This document shows, one piece after another, positions 1-6,008 of a stretch of 8,184 nt of DNA (within the stretch, counting starts at the first letter, position 1; each line of letters begins with the position of its first letter). The stretch comes from RGIG426 sp045639905 (GTDB taxonomy: Bacteria > Bacillota > Clostridia > Oscillospirales > Acutalibacteraceae). The stretch is taken from positions 1 through 8,184 of the forward strand of contig JAZUDZ010000017.1 in the NCBI GenBank assembly GCA_045639905.1, written 5' to 3'. The position numbers were made by a program, and so were the translations under genes. The notes beneath the pieces are model-generated. The model did not search any database. It was not told where the DNA came from and saw nothing but the letters and a program-made list of their open reading frames with translations.

Positions 1-72
1 CCTGTTGGCATAGTCTGTTTATATGGTAGGGTGGGACACACCCAAACCTATACGCTTGGGGAGACCATGTAA
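1..72 (+). CDS. C-terminal tail of a probable TnpB (partial)
   Basis: Twenty-three codons in frame 1 end with TAA at 70-72; the other two plus-strand frames close within the first 30 bases. The tail reads ...YGRVGHTQTYTLGETM. TnpB C-termini after the zinc finger are poorly conserved, so the peptide itself does not prove identity. The call rests on position: a stop about 70 bases upstream of an IS200/IS605-type right end is where tnpB normally finishes. TnpB is an RNA-guided nuclease that uses the RNA from the element's right end. The fragment could instead be non-coding omegaRNA sequence with a chance open frame. Confidence 0.35.
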   Translation, partial: PVGIVCLYGRVGHTQTYTLGETM

Positions 73-141
73 GACCTCTCATGATGAAGGCTACGGTCAG
101 CGAACCAAGAATCCCCCACCTTTAGGTGTGGGGAGTGTCAA
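1..141 (+). mobile_element. Right end of an IS200/IS605-family (TnpB-bearing) insertion sequence, cut by the window start
   Basis: The segment ends in a GC-rich hairpin (113-120 CCCCCACC, loop TTTA, 125-133 GGTGTGGGG with one bulged T), followed by GAGTGTCAA with TCAA at 138-141. A conserved 3' hairpin followed by a short tail ending in TCAA is how many IS200/IS605 elements end, and TCAA is the known right cleavage tetranucleotide of IS608. Reading frame 1 is the only open plus-strand frame at the left edge and stops at 70-72, as expected for a TnpB gene whose 3' end overlaps the element end. At base 142 the sequence changes abruptly to in-frame acyltransferase coding sequence, which marks the element boundary. 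The left end, TnpA (if any) and target motif lie outside the window. Family assignment is by recognition of the terminal sequence and was not checked by search. Confidence 0.68.
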
Positions 142-702
142 GGGAAGGCTATATCCGTTATTATTATTATTATTGTAGCCCATATGGGCTTCGACTTTGT
201 TGAAAAATACGGTATCTTTGTTATGCCGCTTTTCTTTGTGGCTTCCGGATATACGGTGTCTCCGGACAAATATTCTTTCGGGGAGTATACAAAAAAACGA
301 TTTCAAAGAATTTTGATTCCGTTTTGGACGGCAACGGCCGTTTACTACGGTCCGTATGGTGTTTTGAGCGTTCTTCTGACGTTTGTCGGCGGGGCCGGAT
401 CGGTTTTGTTCATTTTGATGCTGTGTCAGCTGCTGGAAAAGAGTCCGCTTCGGGTTGTGAAAAAGGTGCTGGCCGACATCGGCAACCAATCTATGGATAT
501 CTATTTGTGGCATTTTTTGATTGTGTTTGTTTTAGATGCTGTGGCCGTCGCGGTTTTCGGGGCCAAACTTTCCCCGGATATCTACTATATGGAATTGTTC
601 ACGTCCGGACACGTACTGTACAGAATTTTTAAGATTTTGGTCGTCTTCGGTGTTTTGACCTATGGCTTGCCGGCTATCAAAAAGAGAATCCAAAAGAAAT
701 GA
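142..702 (+). pseudogene. Acyltransferase family 3 (OafA/YrhL-like) membrane protein, truncated and internally deleted
   Basis: Members of this family are multi-pass membrane proteins of about 330-380 residues that O-acylate sugars of the cell surface. The frame from 142 reads ...SVIIIIIVAHMGF..., then MPLFFVASGY and a basic KKRFQRILIPFW stretch: the family's N-terminal helix with its conserved His, the 'HMPLFF-SGY' motif, and the start of the next helix. It then jumps, within about 25 residues, to a GSVLFILMLCQLLEKS helix and the C-terminal 'IGNQSMDIYLWHFLI' motif. Only about 187 codons are present, so roughly 130-150 residues of middle helices appear to be missing in frame, and the true N-terminus (about 10-15 residues) is replaced by the insertion sequence. 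The ATG at 184 lacks a convincing ribosome binding site and begins after the conserved His. I infer an insertion plus a deletion. A functional short protein starting at 184 (172 aa) is unlikely but not excluded. Confidence 0.7.
158..174 (+). repeat. TTA/ATT trinucleotide microsatellite (five units)
   Basis: Five perfect TTA units plus TT lie 16 bases inside the acyltransferase remnant. In the gene's frame they encode five consecutive isoleucines (ATT at 160-174) in the first membrane helix, so a change of one unit would keep the frame. The tract also overlaps the end of the predicted omegaRNA guide. Confidence 0.8.
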
Positions 703-703
703 A

Positions 704-747
704 AAAAGAGCTATGTGAGACCTTGTCTCACATAGCTCTTTTCTTTT
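704..747. terminator. Bidirectional intrinsic terminator between the acyltransferase remnant and yebC
   Basis: A perfect 17-bp stem (704-720 with 726-742) encloses a 5-base loop. The plus strand continues with TTTTCTTTT; on the minus strand the A-run at 702-707 gives a U-tract. It starts directly after the acyltransferase stop (700-702) and lies 22 bases from the yebC stop, so it can end convergent transcripts from both sides. Confidence 0.9.
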
Positions 748-768
748 GAGATTGAATAGGAAACAGTA

Positions 769-1494
769 TTACTGCTCCCAGTTGTGCCAGACGTTCTGGA
801 CGTCATCGTTGTCTTCCAGGGCATCGATGAGTTTTTCCATTTTCACACGAGCTTCTTCGTCGTCAATGGCGTTATACACATCCGGAACCATGGCCACTTC
901 GGCGGATTCAAAGGTGTAACCCATTTTTTCGAGTTCTTCCACAACGGCCGTAAAGTCATCGGGCTCGGTTTCGATTTCGAAAGCACCTTCACCGGCGGAG
1001 AAGTCGGAAGCGCCGGCCATTAAGGCGTCTTCCATCACTTTATCTTCATCCAAATCCTCGGAGTCGATAATAATGATACCCTTTTTGTTAAACATAAAGG
1101 ACACGCAGCCGGTTTGACCCAGGTTGCCGCCGAACTTGTCAAAGAAATGACGCACATCGGCAGCGGTACGGTTACGGTTATCGGTTAAGGTCTCAACGAT
1201 AACGGCAATGCCGCAGGGGCCGTAGCCTTCATAGCGAAGGGCTTCATATGTGTCGGCGCTGCCTTCACCGGCCGCTTTTTTGATGATACGGTCAATGTTG
1301 TCATTCGGCACGTTGTTGGCTTTGGCTTTGGCAATGCATTCACGCAAACGGGAGTTGGCAGCGGGATCGGCACTGCCGCCTTCTTTTACGGCGATGGCAA
1401 GCTCACGGCCGATTTTGGTGAAAATCTTGGCCTTGGCGCCGTCGGTTTTCTCTTTTTTACGTTTGATGTTGTTCCACTTGGAATGTCCGGACAT
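769..1494 (-). CDS. yebC: YebC/PmpR/TACO1-family protein
   Basis: The 241-residue product has the family's usual length and its hallmark N-terminus (MSGHSKWNNIKRKKEKTD), then NDNIDRIIKKA and the glycine-rich YEGYGPCGIAVIVETLTDNRNRT block with the DVRHFFDKFGGNLG motif (about residues 82-125). Members were long annotated as DNA-binding transcriptional regulators. More recent work on bacterial YebC and mitochondrial TACO1 points to a role in translation, easing ribosome passage through difficult stretches such as polyproline. Which applies here cannot be read from sequence. The start is supported by an AGAGGAGA ribosome binding site (complement of 1502-1509) 7 bases upstream. Only 19 bases separate it from the stop of the lipoprotein gene upstream, so the two are probably co-transcribed. 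The terminator at 704-747 ends the unit. No defects seen. Confidence 0.95.
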   Translation of the reverse strand: MSGHSKWNNIKRKKEKTDGAKAKIFTKIGRELAIAVKEGGSADPAANSRLRECIAKAKANNVPNDNIDRIIKKAAGEGSADTYEALRYEGYGPCGIAVIVETLTDNRNRTAADVRHFFDKFGGNLGQTGCVSFMFNKKGIIIIDSEDLDEDKVMEDALMAGASDFSAGEGAFEIETEPDDFTAVVEELEKMGYTFESAEVAMVPDVYNAIDDEEARVKMEKLIDALEDNDDVQNVWHNWEQ

Positions 1495-1513
1495 AGTAAA
1501 ATCTCCTCTGTAC

Positions 1514-2002
1514 TTAATTTGCTTTTGTGGTGGGGGAAACGGTGGTCGGGGCTACCGTGGGGGCAGCGGTTGTGCTGCCGGCCGTGGTGGTGCCGTTCTT
1601 GTCTTTGCTGATATACTGAGCGCTGACATAGGCATAGGATTCCGAATAGTTCCCATCCATGGACTTCCACTCGATTTTGTAGAAGTCGCCTTCTTTTCCG
1701 ATGATGGTAACCTCATCACCGGCATCCAATCCGCCGATGGCGGAATAATCCAGGTTCGGGGTGCGACGCACGTTCAGAGAGTCCGTGGCGTAAGCTTTAA
1801 ACGGATATTCTCCGGTGACTCCGGTAGCGGTTGTGGTAGAACCGGCAGGAGTGACGGGAGCGGCGGGATTTGCGGTTGTTGCGGCAGCGGTTGTGGTGAC
1901 AACCGGTTGCGGCGGAGCCGGTTTTTCCGGCTTTGCGAAGCAGCCGCTGAGACTGACGCAAAGAAGCAAAAGGGCCGTGCATACGAGTATCGTTTTTCTC
2001 AT
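1514..2002 (-). CDS. Secreted lipoprotein with a single SH3-like domain and Thr/Ala/Pro-rich linkers
   Basis: The product (162 aa from ATG at 2002) begins with MRK, a hydrophobic stretch and the lipobox LSGC with the lipidated Cys at residue 21, so it should be anchored to the outer face of the membrane. Residues about 22-64 are low-complexity (KPAPPQPVVTTTAAATT...). About 66-131 form a bacterial SH3 domain (DSLNVRRTPN, then AIGGLDAGDEVTIIGKEGDFYKIEW, ending AYVSAQYIS). Residues 135-162 are again Thr/Ala/Pro-rich. Such SH3 domains commonly bind peptidoglycan, but no catalytic domain is attached. An upstream TTG at 2017 keeps the frame, but it overlaps the GGAG ribosome binding site (complement of 2012-2015); the ATG at 2002 sits 9 bases beyond that site and gives a proper signal peptide. 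It lies 19 bases ahead of yebC and has its own promoter. Exact function unknown. Confidence 0.85.
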   Translation of the reverse strand: MRKTILVCTALLLLCVSLSGCFAKPEKPAPPQPVVTTTAAATTANPAAPVTPAGSTTTATGVTGEYPFKAYATDSLNVRRTPNLDYSAIGGLDAGDEVTIIGKEGDFYKIEWKSMDGNYSESYAYVSAQYISKDKNGTTTAGSTTAAPTVAPTTVSPTTKAN

Positions 2003-2035
2003 AACAAATCGCTCCAATCTTTTTCGCTATATGTT

Positions 2036-2064
2036 AATATACCACATTTCCTCTTGTTTGAAAA
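2036..2064 (-). promoter_or_regulatory. Sigma-A-type promoter for the lipoprotein-yebC unit
   Basis: Read on the minus strand: -35 TTTTCA (complement of 2059-2064), 17-base spacer, -10 TATATT (complement of 2036-2041). The match to consensus is 4/6 and 5/6. It lies about 35 bases upstream of the ATG at 2002 and just downstream of the rny terminator. Prediction only. Confidence 0.6.
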
Positions 2065-2091
2065 GGAAAAAATGGGGGGGAGCGAGCAAAG

Positions 2092-2128
2092 AAAAAAGGA
2101 ACGAAACCAAATGATTTCGTTCCCTTTT
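2092..2128 (-). terminator. Intrinsic terminator of rny
   Basis: A 9-bp stem (2098-2106 with 2115-2123) with an 8-base loop is followed on the minus strand by six U (A-run 2092-2097). It starts a few bases after the rny stop and separates rny from the lipoprotein gene. Confidence 0.85.
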
Positions 2129-2134
2129 GTTTTC

Positions 2135-3703
2135 TTATTTCGCAAAATCCACAGCGCGGCTTTCGCGGATGATATTGACCTTGATCTGACCCGGATATTC
2201 CATATCGCCTTCGATTTTCTGGGCGATATCGTGGGCAAGCAAGACCATCTGATCGTCGTTGACGGCTTCCGGTTTCACGATGATGCGAATCTCGCGGCCG
2301 GCCTGAATGGCAAAGGAGCTTTCAACGCCCTTGAAACCGTTGGCAATTTCCTCCAGCTTCTCAAGACGTTTAATGTAGCTCTCGATGTTTTCACGACGGG
2401 CACCCGGACGGGCGGCGGACAAGGCGTCGGCAGCCTGAACGATGCAGGCAACCACCGTGGTGGCTTCCACGTCTCCGTGGTGGGCCTGGATGGCATGAAT
2501 GACGGCCGGGCTTTCCTTGTATTTCTTGGCAATGTCCACACCGATTTCAATGTGGGAGCCTTCAATCTCATGGTCAACGGCTTTACCGATGTCATGCAGT
2601 AAACCTGCACGGCGGGCCACAACCGGATCAATTCCCATTTCGCTGGCAATCATGCCGGACAGGAAAGCAACCTCCAGGGAATGCTGCAGGACGTTCTGAC
2701 CGTAACTGGTACGATAACGGAGACGACCGAGCAAGCGGGTGATTTCCGGGCTGATACCGTGGAGACCGGTTTTCAGGATGGCGCGTTCGCCTTCCTGTTT
2801 GATGGTGGCTTCCACATCGCGGCGGGCTTTTTCCACCATTTCCTCAATACGGGCGGGGTGAATACGACCGTCGGTAATGAGTCGCTCCAGTGCCAGACGG
2901 GCCACCTCGCGGCGAACCGGGTCGAAGCAGGAGAGGGTAATGGCTTCCGGTGTGTCATCGATAATGAGGTCACAACCGGTCAAGGTTTCAATGGAACGGA
3001 TATTCCGTCCTTCACGGCCGATGATACGGCCTTTCATTTCATCGTTCGGCAGCGGGACAACCGAAACGGTAGCTTCGGTGACCTGATCGGCTGCAACACG
3101 CTGAATGGCTTGTGCAACGAGACGACGGGCTTTTTCGTCGGCTTCGTCTTTCAGCTGCTCTTCGAAATACTGAAGTTTTACAGCTTTTTCGTGAGTCAGT
3201 TCCGCTTCCAAATCCTGAAGCAAAACGGCTTTGGCCTGCTCTGCCGTGTAACCGGAAATGCGTTCCAGCATTTCAAACTGGCTCTTTTTGAGGTTGGCAG
3301 CATCTTCTGCCAAGGCGTCGGCTTCTTTTTTCTTCTGAGCAATGGCTTCTTCCTTTTTCTCGCAATTCTCAATCTTGCGGTCCAAGGTTTCTTCCTTTTG
3401 CTGCAAACGACGTTCCTGACGCTGAACATCGCTGCGACGTTCTTTCAGTTCACGTTCGGATTCATTGCGCAAACGGCGAATCTCTTCGTTTGCTTCAATG
3501 AGGGCGGTTTTCTTGCTGTTTTCAGCTTCGGCAACGGCATCTTTCTTGATGCGCTCTGCTTCGTTTTCCGCAGAACCGATCAAAGCCTCGGCAGTCTTAC
3601 GACGTTTCTCCTGGCCGGCTTTGAATGCCAAAATCCAAGCAACAACACCGCCGACAATCAAACCGGCTACGGCGCCGATGATTGCCCAAGTAATGTTGTC
3701 CAT
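2135..3703 (-). CDS. rny: Ribonuclease Y
   Basis: RNase Y is the membrane-anchored endoribonuclease that starts bulk mRNA decay in many Firmicutes. The 522-residue product has the standard length and order. An N-terminal membrane helix (about residues 5-27) precedes a long charged coiled coil (about 30-205), a KH RNA-binding domain with GREG at 229-232 (KGRIIGREGRNIRSIE), and an HD domain. In the HD domain HS at 341-342, the HD pair at 370-371 (LLHDIGKA), HH at 408-409 and D426 are candidate metal ligands. The C-terminal domain ends ...RESRAVDFAK, a typical RNase Y ending. The start is fixed by AGGAGG (complement of 3709-3714) 5 bases upstream. It has its own promoter (3906-3935), a leader of nearly 200 nt and its own terminator, so it appears monocistronic. 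The ymdB or spoVS neighbours common elsewhere are not adjacent here. Intact. Confidence 0.97.
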   Translation of the reverse strand: MDNITWAIIGAVAGLIVGGVVAWILAFKAGQEKRRKTAEALIGSAENEAERIKKDAVAEAENSKKTALIEANEEIRRLRNESERELKERRSDVQRQERRLQQKEETLDRKIENCEKKEEAIAQKKKEADALAEDAANLKKSQFEMLERISGYTAEQAKAVLLQDLEAELTHEKAVKLQYFEEQLKDEADEKARRLVAQAIQRVAADQVTEATVSVVPLPNDEMKGRIIGREGRNIRSIETLTGCDLIIDDTPEAITLSCFDPVRREVARLALERLITDGRIHPARIEEMVEKARRDVEATIKQEGERAILKTGLHGISPEITRLLGRLRYRTSYGQNVLQHSLEVAFLSGMIASEMGIDPVVARRAGLLHDIGKAVDHEIEGSHIEIGVDIAKKYKESPAVIHAIQAHHGDVEATTVVACIVQAADALSAARPGARRENIESYIKRLEKLEEIANGFKGVESSFAIQAGREIRIIVKPEAVNDDQMVLLAHDIAQKIEGDMEYPGQIKVNIIRESRAVDFAK

Positions 3704-3899
3704 AGGTTCCTCCTAGATACGAATAAGGAGTGCCCTAAACCATGTTCAATTGTCAGACCGAAGGTCTGTATACTTTCGTGGATGGATCTGGTAATAAAAA
3801 TACAATCTATACTCGAAAGACGCGACATTAAAAAGGTTTAACGCGCTCCGTAATAAAATTAACAATATATGTGAAAGCAAAAATGCCCACTTATATGCC
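3704..3899 (-). other. Long 5' leader of rny (about 195 nt), no gene seen
   Basis: If transcription starts about 7 bases after the -10 box at 3906-3911, the rny mRNA has a leader of roughly 195 nt. It contains a small 6-bp hairpin with a 3-base loop (CAGACC/GGTCTG, 3754-3768) and a possible long-range pairing CTTTCG/CGAAAG (3813-3818 with 3773-3778). There is no U-tailed hairpin, so no obvious attenuator. A 53-codon open frame from ATG at 3828 overlaps the rny start but has no usable ribosome binding site. Confidence 0.4.
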
Positions 3900-3905
3900 A
3901 ATATC

Positions 3906-3935
3906 ATTATATAGCCCCGATAGTCAAATAGTCAA
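3906..3935 (-). promoter_or_regulatory. Strong sigma-A-type promoter for rny
   Basis: Minus strand: -35 TTGACT (complement of 3930-3935), 18-base spacer, -10 TATAAT (complement of 3906-3911). A second TTGACT copy lies 9 bases downstream of the first, inside the spacer. The -35 begins just 1 base beyond the U-tract of the upstream Na/Pi-gene terminator. Confidence 0.75.
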
Positions 3936-3936
3936 G

Positions 3937-3971
3937 AAAAAAGTCCCTACCTATAAAAAAAGATAGGGACT
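3937..3971 (-). terminator. Intrinsic terminator of the Na/Pi cotransporter gene
   Basis: AGTCCCTA (3942-3949) pairs with TAGGGACT (3964-3971). On the minus strand the stem is followed by a run of six U (A-run 3937-3942). The hairpin lies 6 bases after the stop codon of the gene. Confidence 0.85.
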
Positions 3972-3977
3972 GTCTTG

Positions 3978-5738
3978 TTAAACTTCCGACTGCGGCAAAG
4001 CGTATTTCTTCTCGTAGCCGTTGATTTTTTCCATAAAGTCATCACTGTCAAAGCCGAAGATGCGCTTGGCAGCATGCAGATTCAGTTGATTTTCGGCCAT
4101 GTCTATGATGCAGTTGGCAATGTTGGAGCAGTGGTCACCGATCCGTTCGAGGTCAGTTAATAAGTCGGACCAGATAAAGCCGAGTTCCATATTGCTCTTG
4201 CCTTGCTGGAGACGTTTGATGTGCAAGGTACGTAAATCATCTTTGAGGCCGTTGACAACCTGTTCCAGGGCCAGAATTTCCGAAGAGATTTCAATGTCGT
4301 CTTTCGTTAAAGCTTCCAGCGTCATTTCAACCATATCGTTTACCGCCTGGCAGTAGATCTGAATCGCCTCGCTGCCTTCTTTGGAAAACGGGAGTTTCTT
4401 TTCGTGCATTTCTTTTGCCGATTGTACCAGGTTTACGGTGTGGTCGGAAATGCGTTCGATGTCACCGATGATTTTGAGAAGCTTGCCGGATTCGGCACTG
4501 TCGTGTTCACCGATACGGCGGATACTCAGTTCCGTCAGGTATGTGCCCAAAATATCCTCGAAGTGGTCGGCACGTTTTTCGGCGTCCACAACCTCCATTT
4601 CGAGGTTTTCCGAATAACCGGACAGGCAGCGAAGAGCCTTTTTAAAAGCCTCGACGGTTTCCGTGGCCATGGTAATGGTGACATCACGGCTTTGCTGAAC
4701 AGCCAGGGAAGGCGTGTCGAGAAAACGGGGATCCAAAAGAACGTATTCATCGTCTTCACCCTTTTTGTCGGGGACCAGGAATTTCACAATCTTTTCAAGC
4801 AGCCCCGCCATCGGCCAAAGAACAAAGGTGGATAAGAGCTTAAAGATGGTGTTAACCGTGGCAATGCCGACCAGGGATGCGGATTGTGTTAAAATGGCGG
4901 GGGCAAAGATGGCCCGTACTACACAATAGACAATCAGCCAAATACCCGTACCGATTATATTAAAGGATAAATGCGCCAAAGCCGCACGCTGGGCATTTTT
5001 GTTGGTGCCGATGGAGGACAGCATGGCGGTAATACATGTACCGATGGCGTCACCCATGACAATCGGAATGGCAATCCCGTACGTTACGGCACCGGTGGCA
5101 GCCAAAGCCTGCAAAATACCGACGGAAGCGGAAGAGGACTGGATGATGCAGGTCAGCACCATACCGAGAAGAACACCCAAAATGGGGTTCTGGAAGATCA
5201 AAAACAGAGACTGGAATTTTGCATCCGATTGCAGACCGGCAACGGAACCGGACATGATGGTCATACCATACATCAAGGTGGCGAAACCAAGCAAAATGGA
5301 ACCGATATCCCGTTTTTTCGGTTTTTTGTTGAACATATACAGGTAAATACCGATAACGGCCAGCACCGGAACAAAAGAGGATGGCTTCAGAAGATTCATG
5401 AAGAAATTGTCACCGCTGATGCCGGTCAAGCTTAAAATCCAGGCAGTGACGGTGGTGCCGATGTTGGCACCCATGATGACGTTTATGGCCTGGCTTAGGT
5501 TCATAAGATTGGAGTTAACAAAGCCAACAACCATAACGGTACTGGCAGACGAGCTTTGAATAACAGCCGTAATGCCGATACCGGTCAGGAGACCTATCAC
5601 ACGATTGGTGGTAAGTTTTCCTAAAATATTGCGCAGACCGTTTCCCGCAAAACGTTCCAGCGCACCGCCCATATAGGACATGCCGAATAGGAAGAGACAG
5701 AGACCGCCGAGTAAAGTAAGGCCGTCAAAAATTGTCAT
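3978..5738 (-). CDS. Na/Pi cotransporter family protein with C-terminal PhoU-like domain
   Basis: This 586-residue protein has two halves. Residues about 1-320 form the Na+/phosphate cotransporter membrane domain, with the paired signature QSSSAS at 61-66 (AVIQSSSASTVMVVGFVN) and 200-205 (IIQSSSASVGILQ), each followed by an MGANIGT/MGDAIGT-type turn (89-95, 228-234). Residues about 350-555 are a PhoU-like helical bundle with DIERISDH (426-433) and DLERIGDH (529-536) metal-binding motifs. The architecture matches bacterial NptA/YjbB-type proteins, which move phosphate across the cytoplasmic membrane; direction and regulation by the PhoU part are not established for this one. A GTG at 5747 is in frame, but it overlaps the GAGGGG ribosome binding site (complement of 5747-5752); the ATG at 5738 lies 8 bases beyond it and is preferred. 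Monocistronic, with its own promoter and terminator. Confidence 0.92.
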   Translation of the reverse strand: MTIFDGLTLLGGLCLFLFGMSYMGGALERFAGNGLRNILGKLTTNRVIGLLTGIGITAVIQSSSASTVMVVGFVNSNLMNLSQAINVIMGANIGTTVTAWILSLTGISGDNFFMNLLKPSSFVPVLAVIGIYLYMFNKKPKKRDIGSILLGFATLMYGMTIMSGSVAGLQSDAKFQSLFLIFQNPILGVLLGMVLTCIIQSSSASVGILQALAATGAVTYGIAIPIVMGDAIGTCITAMLSSIGTNKNAQRAALAHLSFNIIGTGIWLIVYCVVRAIFAPAILTQSASLVGIATVNTIFKLLSTFVLWPMAGLLEKIVKFLVPDKKGEDDEYVLLDPRFLDTPSLAVQQSRDVTITMATETVEAFKKALRCLSGYSENLEMEVVDAEKRADHFEDILGTYLTELSIRRIGEHDSAESGKLLKIIGDIERISDHTVNLVQSAKEMHEKKLPFSKEGSEAIQIYCQAVNDMVEMTLEALTKDDIEISSEILALEQVVNGLKDDLRTLHIKRLQQGKSNMELGFIWSDLLTDLERIGDHCSNIANCIIDMAENQLNLHAAKRIFGFDSDDFMEKINGYEKKYALPQSEV

Positions 5739-5788
5739 GGAATACACCCCTCATTTCTATAAAATCCTTAACTTCCCACAAATAGCAT

Positions 5789-5816
5789 ATTATAGGGATT
5801 TTGTGAAGAATGTCAA
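5789..5816 (-). promoter_or_regulatory. Consensus sigma-A-type promoter for the Na/Pi cotransporter gene
   Basis: Minus strand: perfect TTGACA (complement of 5811-5816), 16-base spacer, perfect TATAAT (complement of 5789-5794), about 50 bases from the start codon. The -35 box is part of an inverted repeat shared with the divergent uracil operon promoter. Confidence 0.8.
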
Positions 5817-5879
5817 CAAAAAAACGAAAGATGTCGGTGTTTTTCACAAGATGTTTTTTTTGCGTTTTTTTGGTTGACA
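5811..5879. repeat. Near-perfect inverted repeat spanning the two divergent -35 boxes
   Basis: Left arm 5811-5826 is TGTCAAC, seven A, CG. The right arm 5863-5879, read on the other strand, is TGTCAACC, seven A, CG: identical apart from one extra C. Each arm starts with the -35 hexamer of one promoter and continues as an A-tract just upstream of it. The arms are separated by 36 bases. The A-tracts could act as UP elements for both promoters, or the repeat could be an operator. No regulator is encoded in the window. Confidence 0.7.
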
Positions 5880-5903
5880 GTGCTCTTGCATTTGTGATAA
5901 GAT
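5874..5903 (+). promoter_or_regulatory. Promoter of the uracil permease-upp operon
   Basis: The -35 is a perfect TTGACA at 5874-5879. The -10 is either GATAAG at 5896-5901 (16-base spacer, with an extended TGT just upstream at 5893-5895) or TAAGAT at 5898-5903 (18-base spacer). Transcription would start near 5909, giving a leader of about 150 nt before the permease gene. Confidence 0.65.
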
Positions 5904-5930
5904 GTTTTGAAAGAAAGAGAGGACGTGAGG

Positions 5931-6008
5931 ATGATGACGCTGATGCAAGGAAGTTCGATTCTTCAGTGTGTTAGTGTTTCTATCTTTAAGGATACTCTTT
6001 TTTATTGA
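5931..6008 (+). CDS. 25-codon leader peptide of the uracil permease-upp operon
   Basis: ATG at 5931 is preceded by a good ribosome binding site, GAGAGG at 5917-5922, 8 bases upstream; in-frame ATGs follow at 5934 and 5943. The peptide begins MMTLMQGSS, ends SIFKDTLFY, and stops at TGA 6006-6008. That TGA forms the base of the attenuator stem, so a ribosome finishing the peptide would cover the stem's 5' arm. The last third of the gene is U-rich in the transcript (18 of 31 bases from 5976 to 6006, including six U at 5998-6003). The codons show no run of one amino acid, so amino-acid sensing is unlikely. I infer a regulatory role, like pyrL ahead of E. coli pyrBI. A chance open frame is possible, but the ribosome binding site, placement and stop position argue against it. 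Confidence 0.6.
   Translation: MMTLMQGSSILQCVSVSIFKDTLFY

Larger units (their letters stand above)
1..161 (+). ncRNA. omegaRNA (right-end RNA) scaffold with its guide reading into flanking DNA
   Basis: In TnpB systems the guide RNA is made from the 3' end of the element: a structured scaffold ending at the element border, followed by a guide of roughly 16-20 nt copied from whatever DNA the element sits next to. Here the terminal hairpin at 113-133 and the TCAA end at 138-141 would be the scaffold's 3' part. The guide would begin at 142 (GGGAAGGCTATATCC...) and would match the adjoining acyltransferase remnant. The 5' end of the RNA is not visible and the start coordinate is simply the window edge. 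Expression and function are inferred from family knowledge only. Confidence 0.45.

Noticed and set aside
113..133. The left-edge hairpin as a transcription terminator or CRISPR-like repeat
   Set aside because: No U-tract follows and the hairpin occurs once; its position directly before TCAA fits an IS200/IS605 right end better.
1250..2602. Long plus-strand open frame across yebC, the lipoprotein and the rny 3' end
   Set aside because: It runs antisense across three well-supported genes and two regulatory regions; its product is low in motif content and glycine-rich in the manner of an antisense shadow.
3666..3828. A 53-codon minus-strand open frame in the rny leader overlapping the rny start
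   Set aside because: No ribosome binding site at a workable distance (GGAG is 18 bases from the ATG), no recognisable motif, and the overlap with rny is out of frame.
5898..5913. UTP-sensitive reiterative transcription at a T-run at the operon start (as in E. coli upp or codBA)
   Set aside because: The only T-run (5905-5908) lies too close to the -10 box to be the initial transcribed bases; the likely start near 5909 reads GAAAG.
5909..5935. AGAGAGG near the start of the uracil operon leader as part of a PyrR-binding loop
   Set aside because: The flanking bases and the closing stem of the PyrR site are not visible; the motif is better explained as the ribosome binding site of the leader peptide. 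A covariance-model search would settle it.
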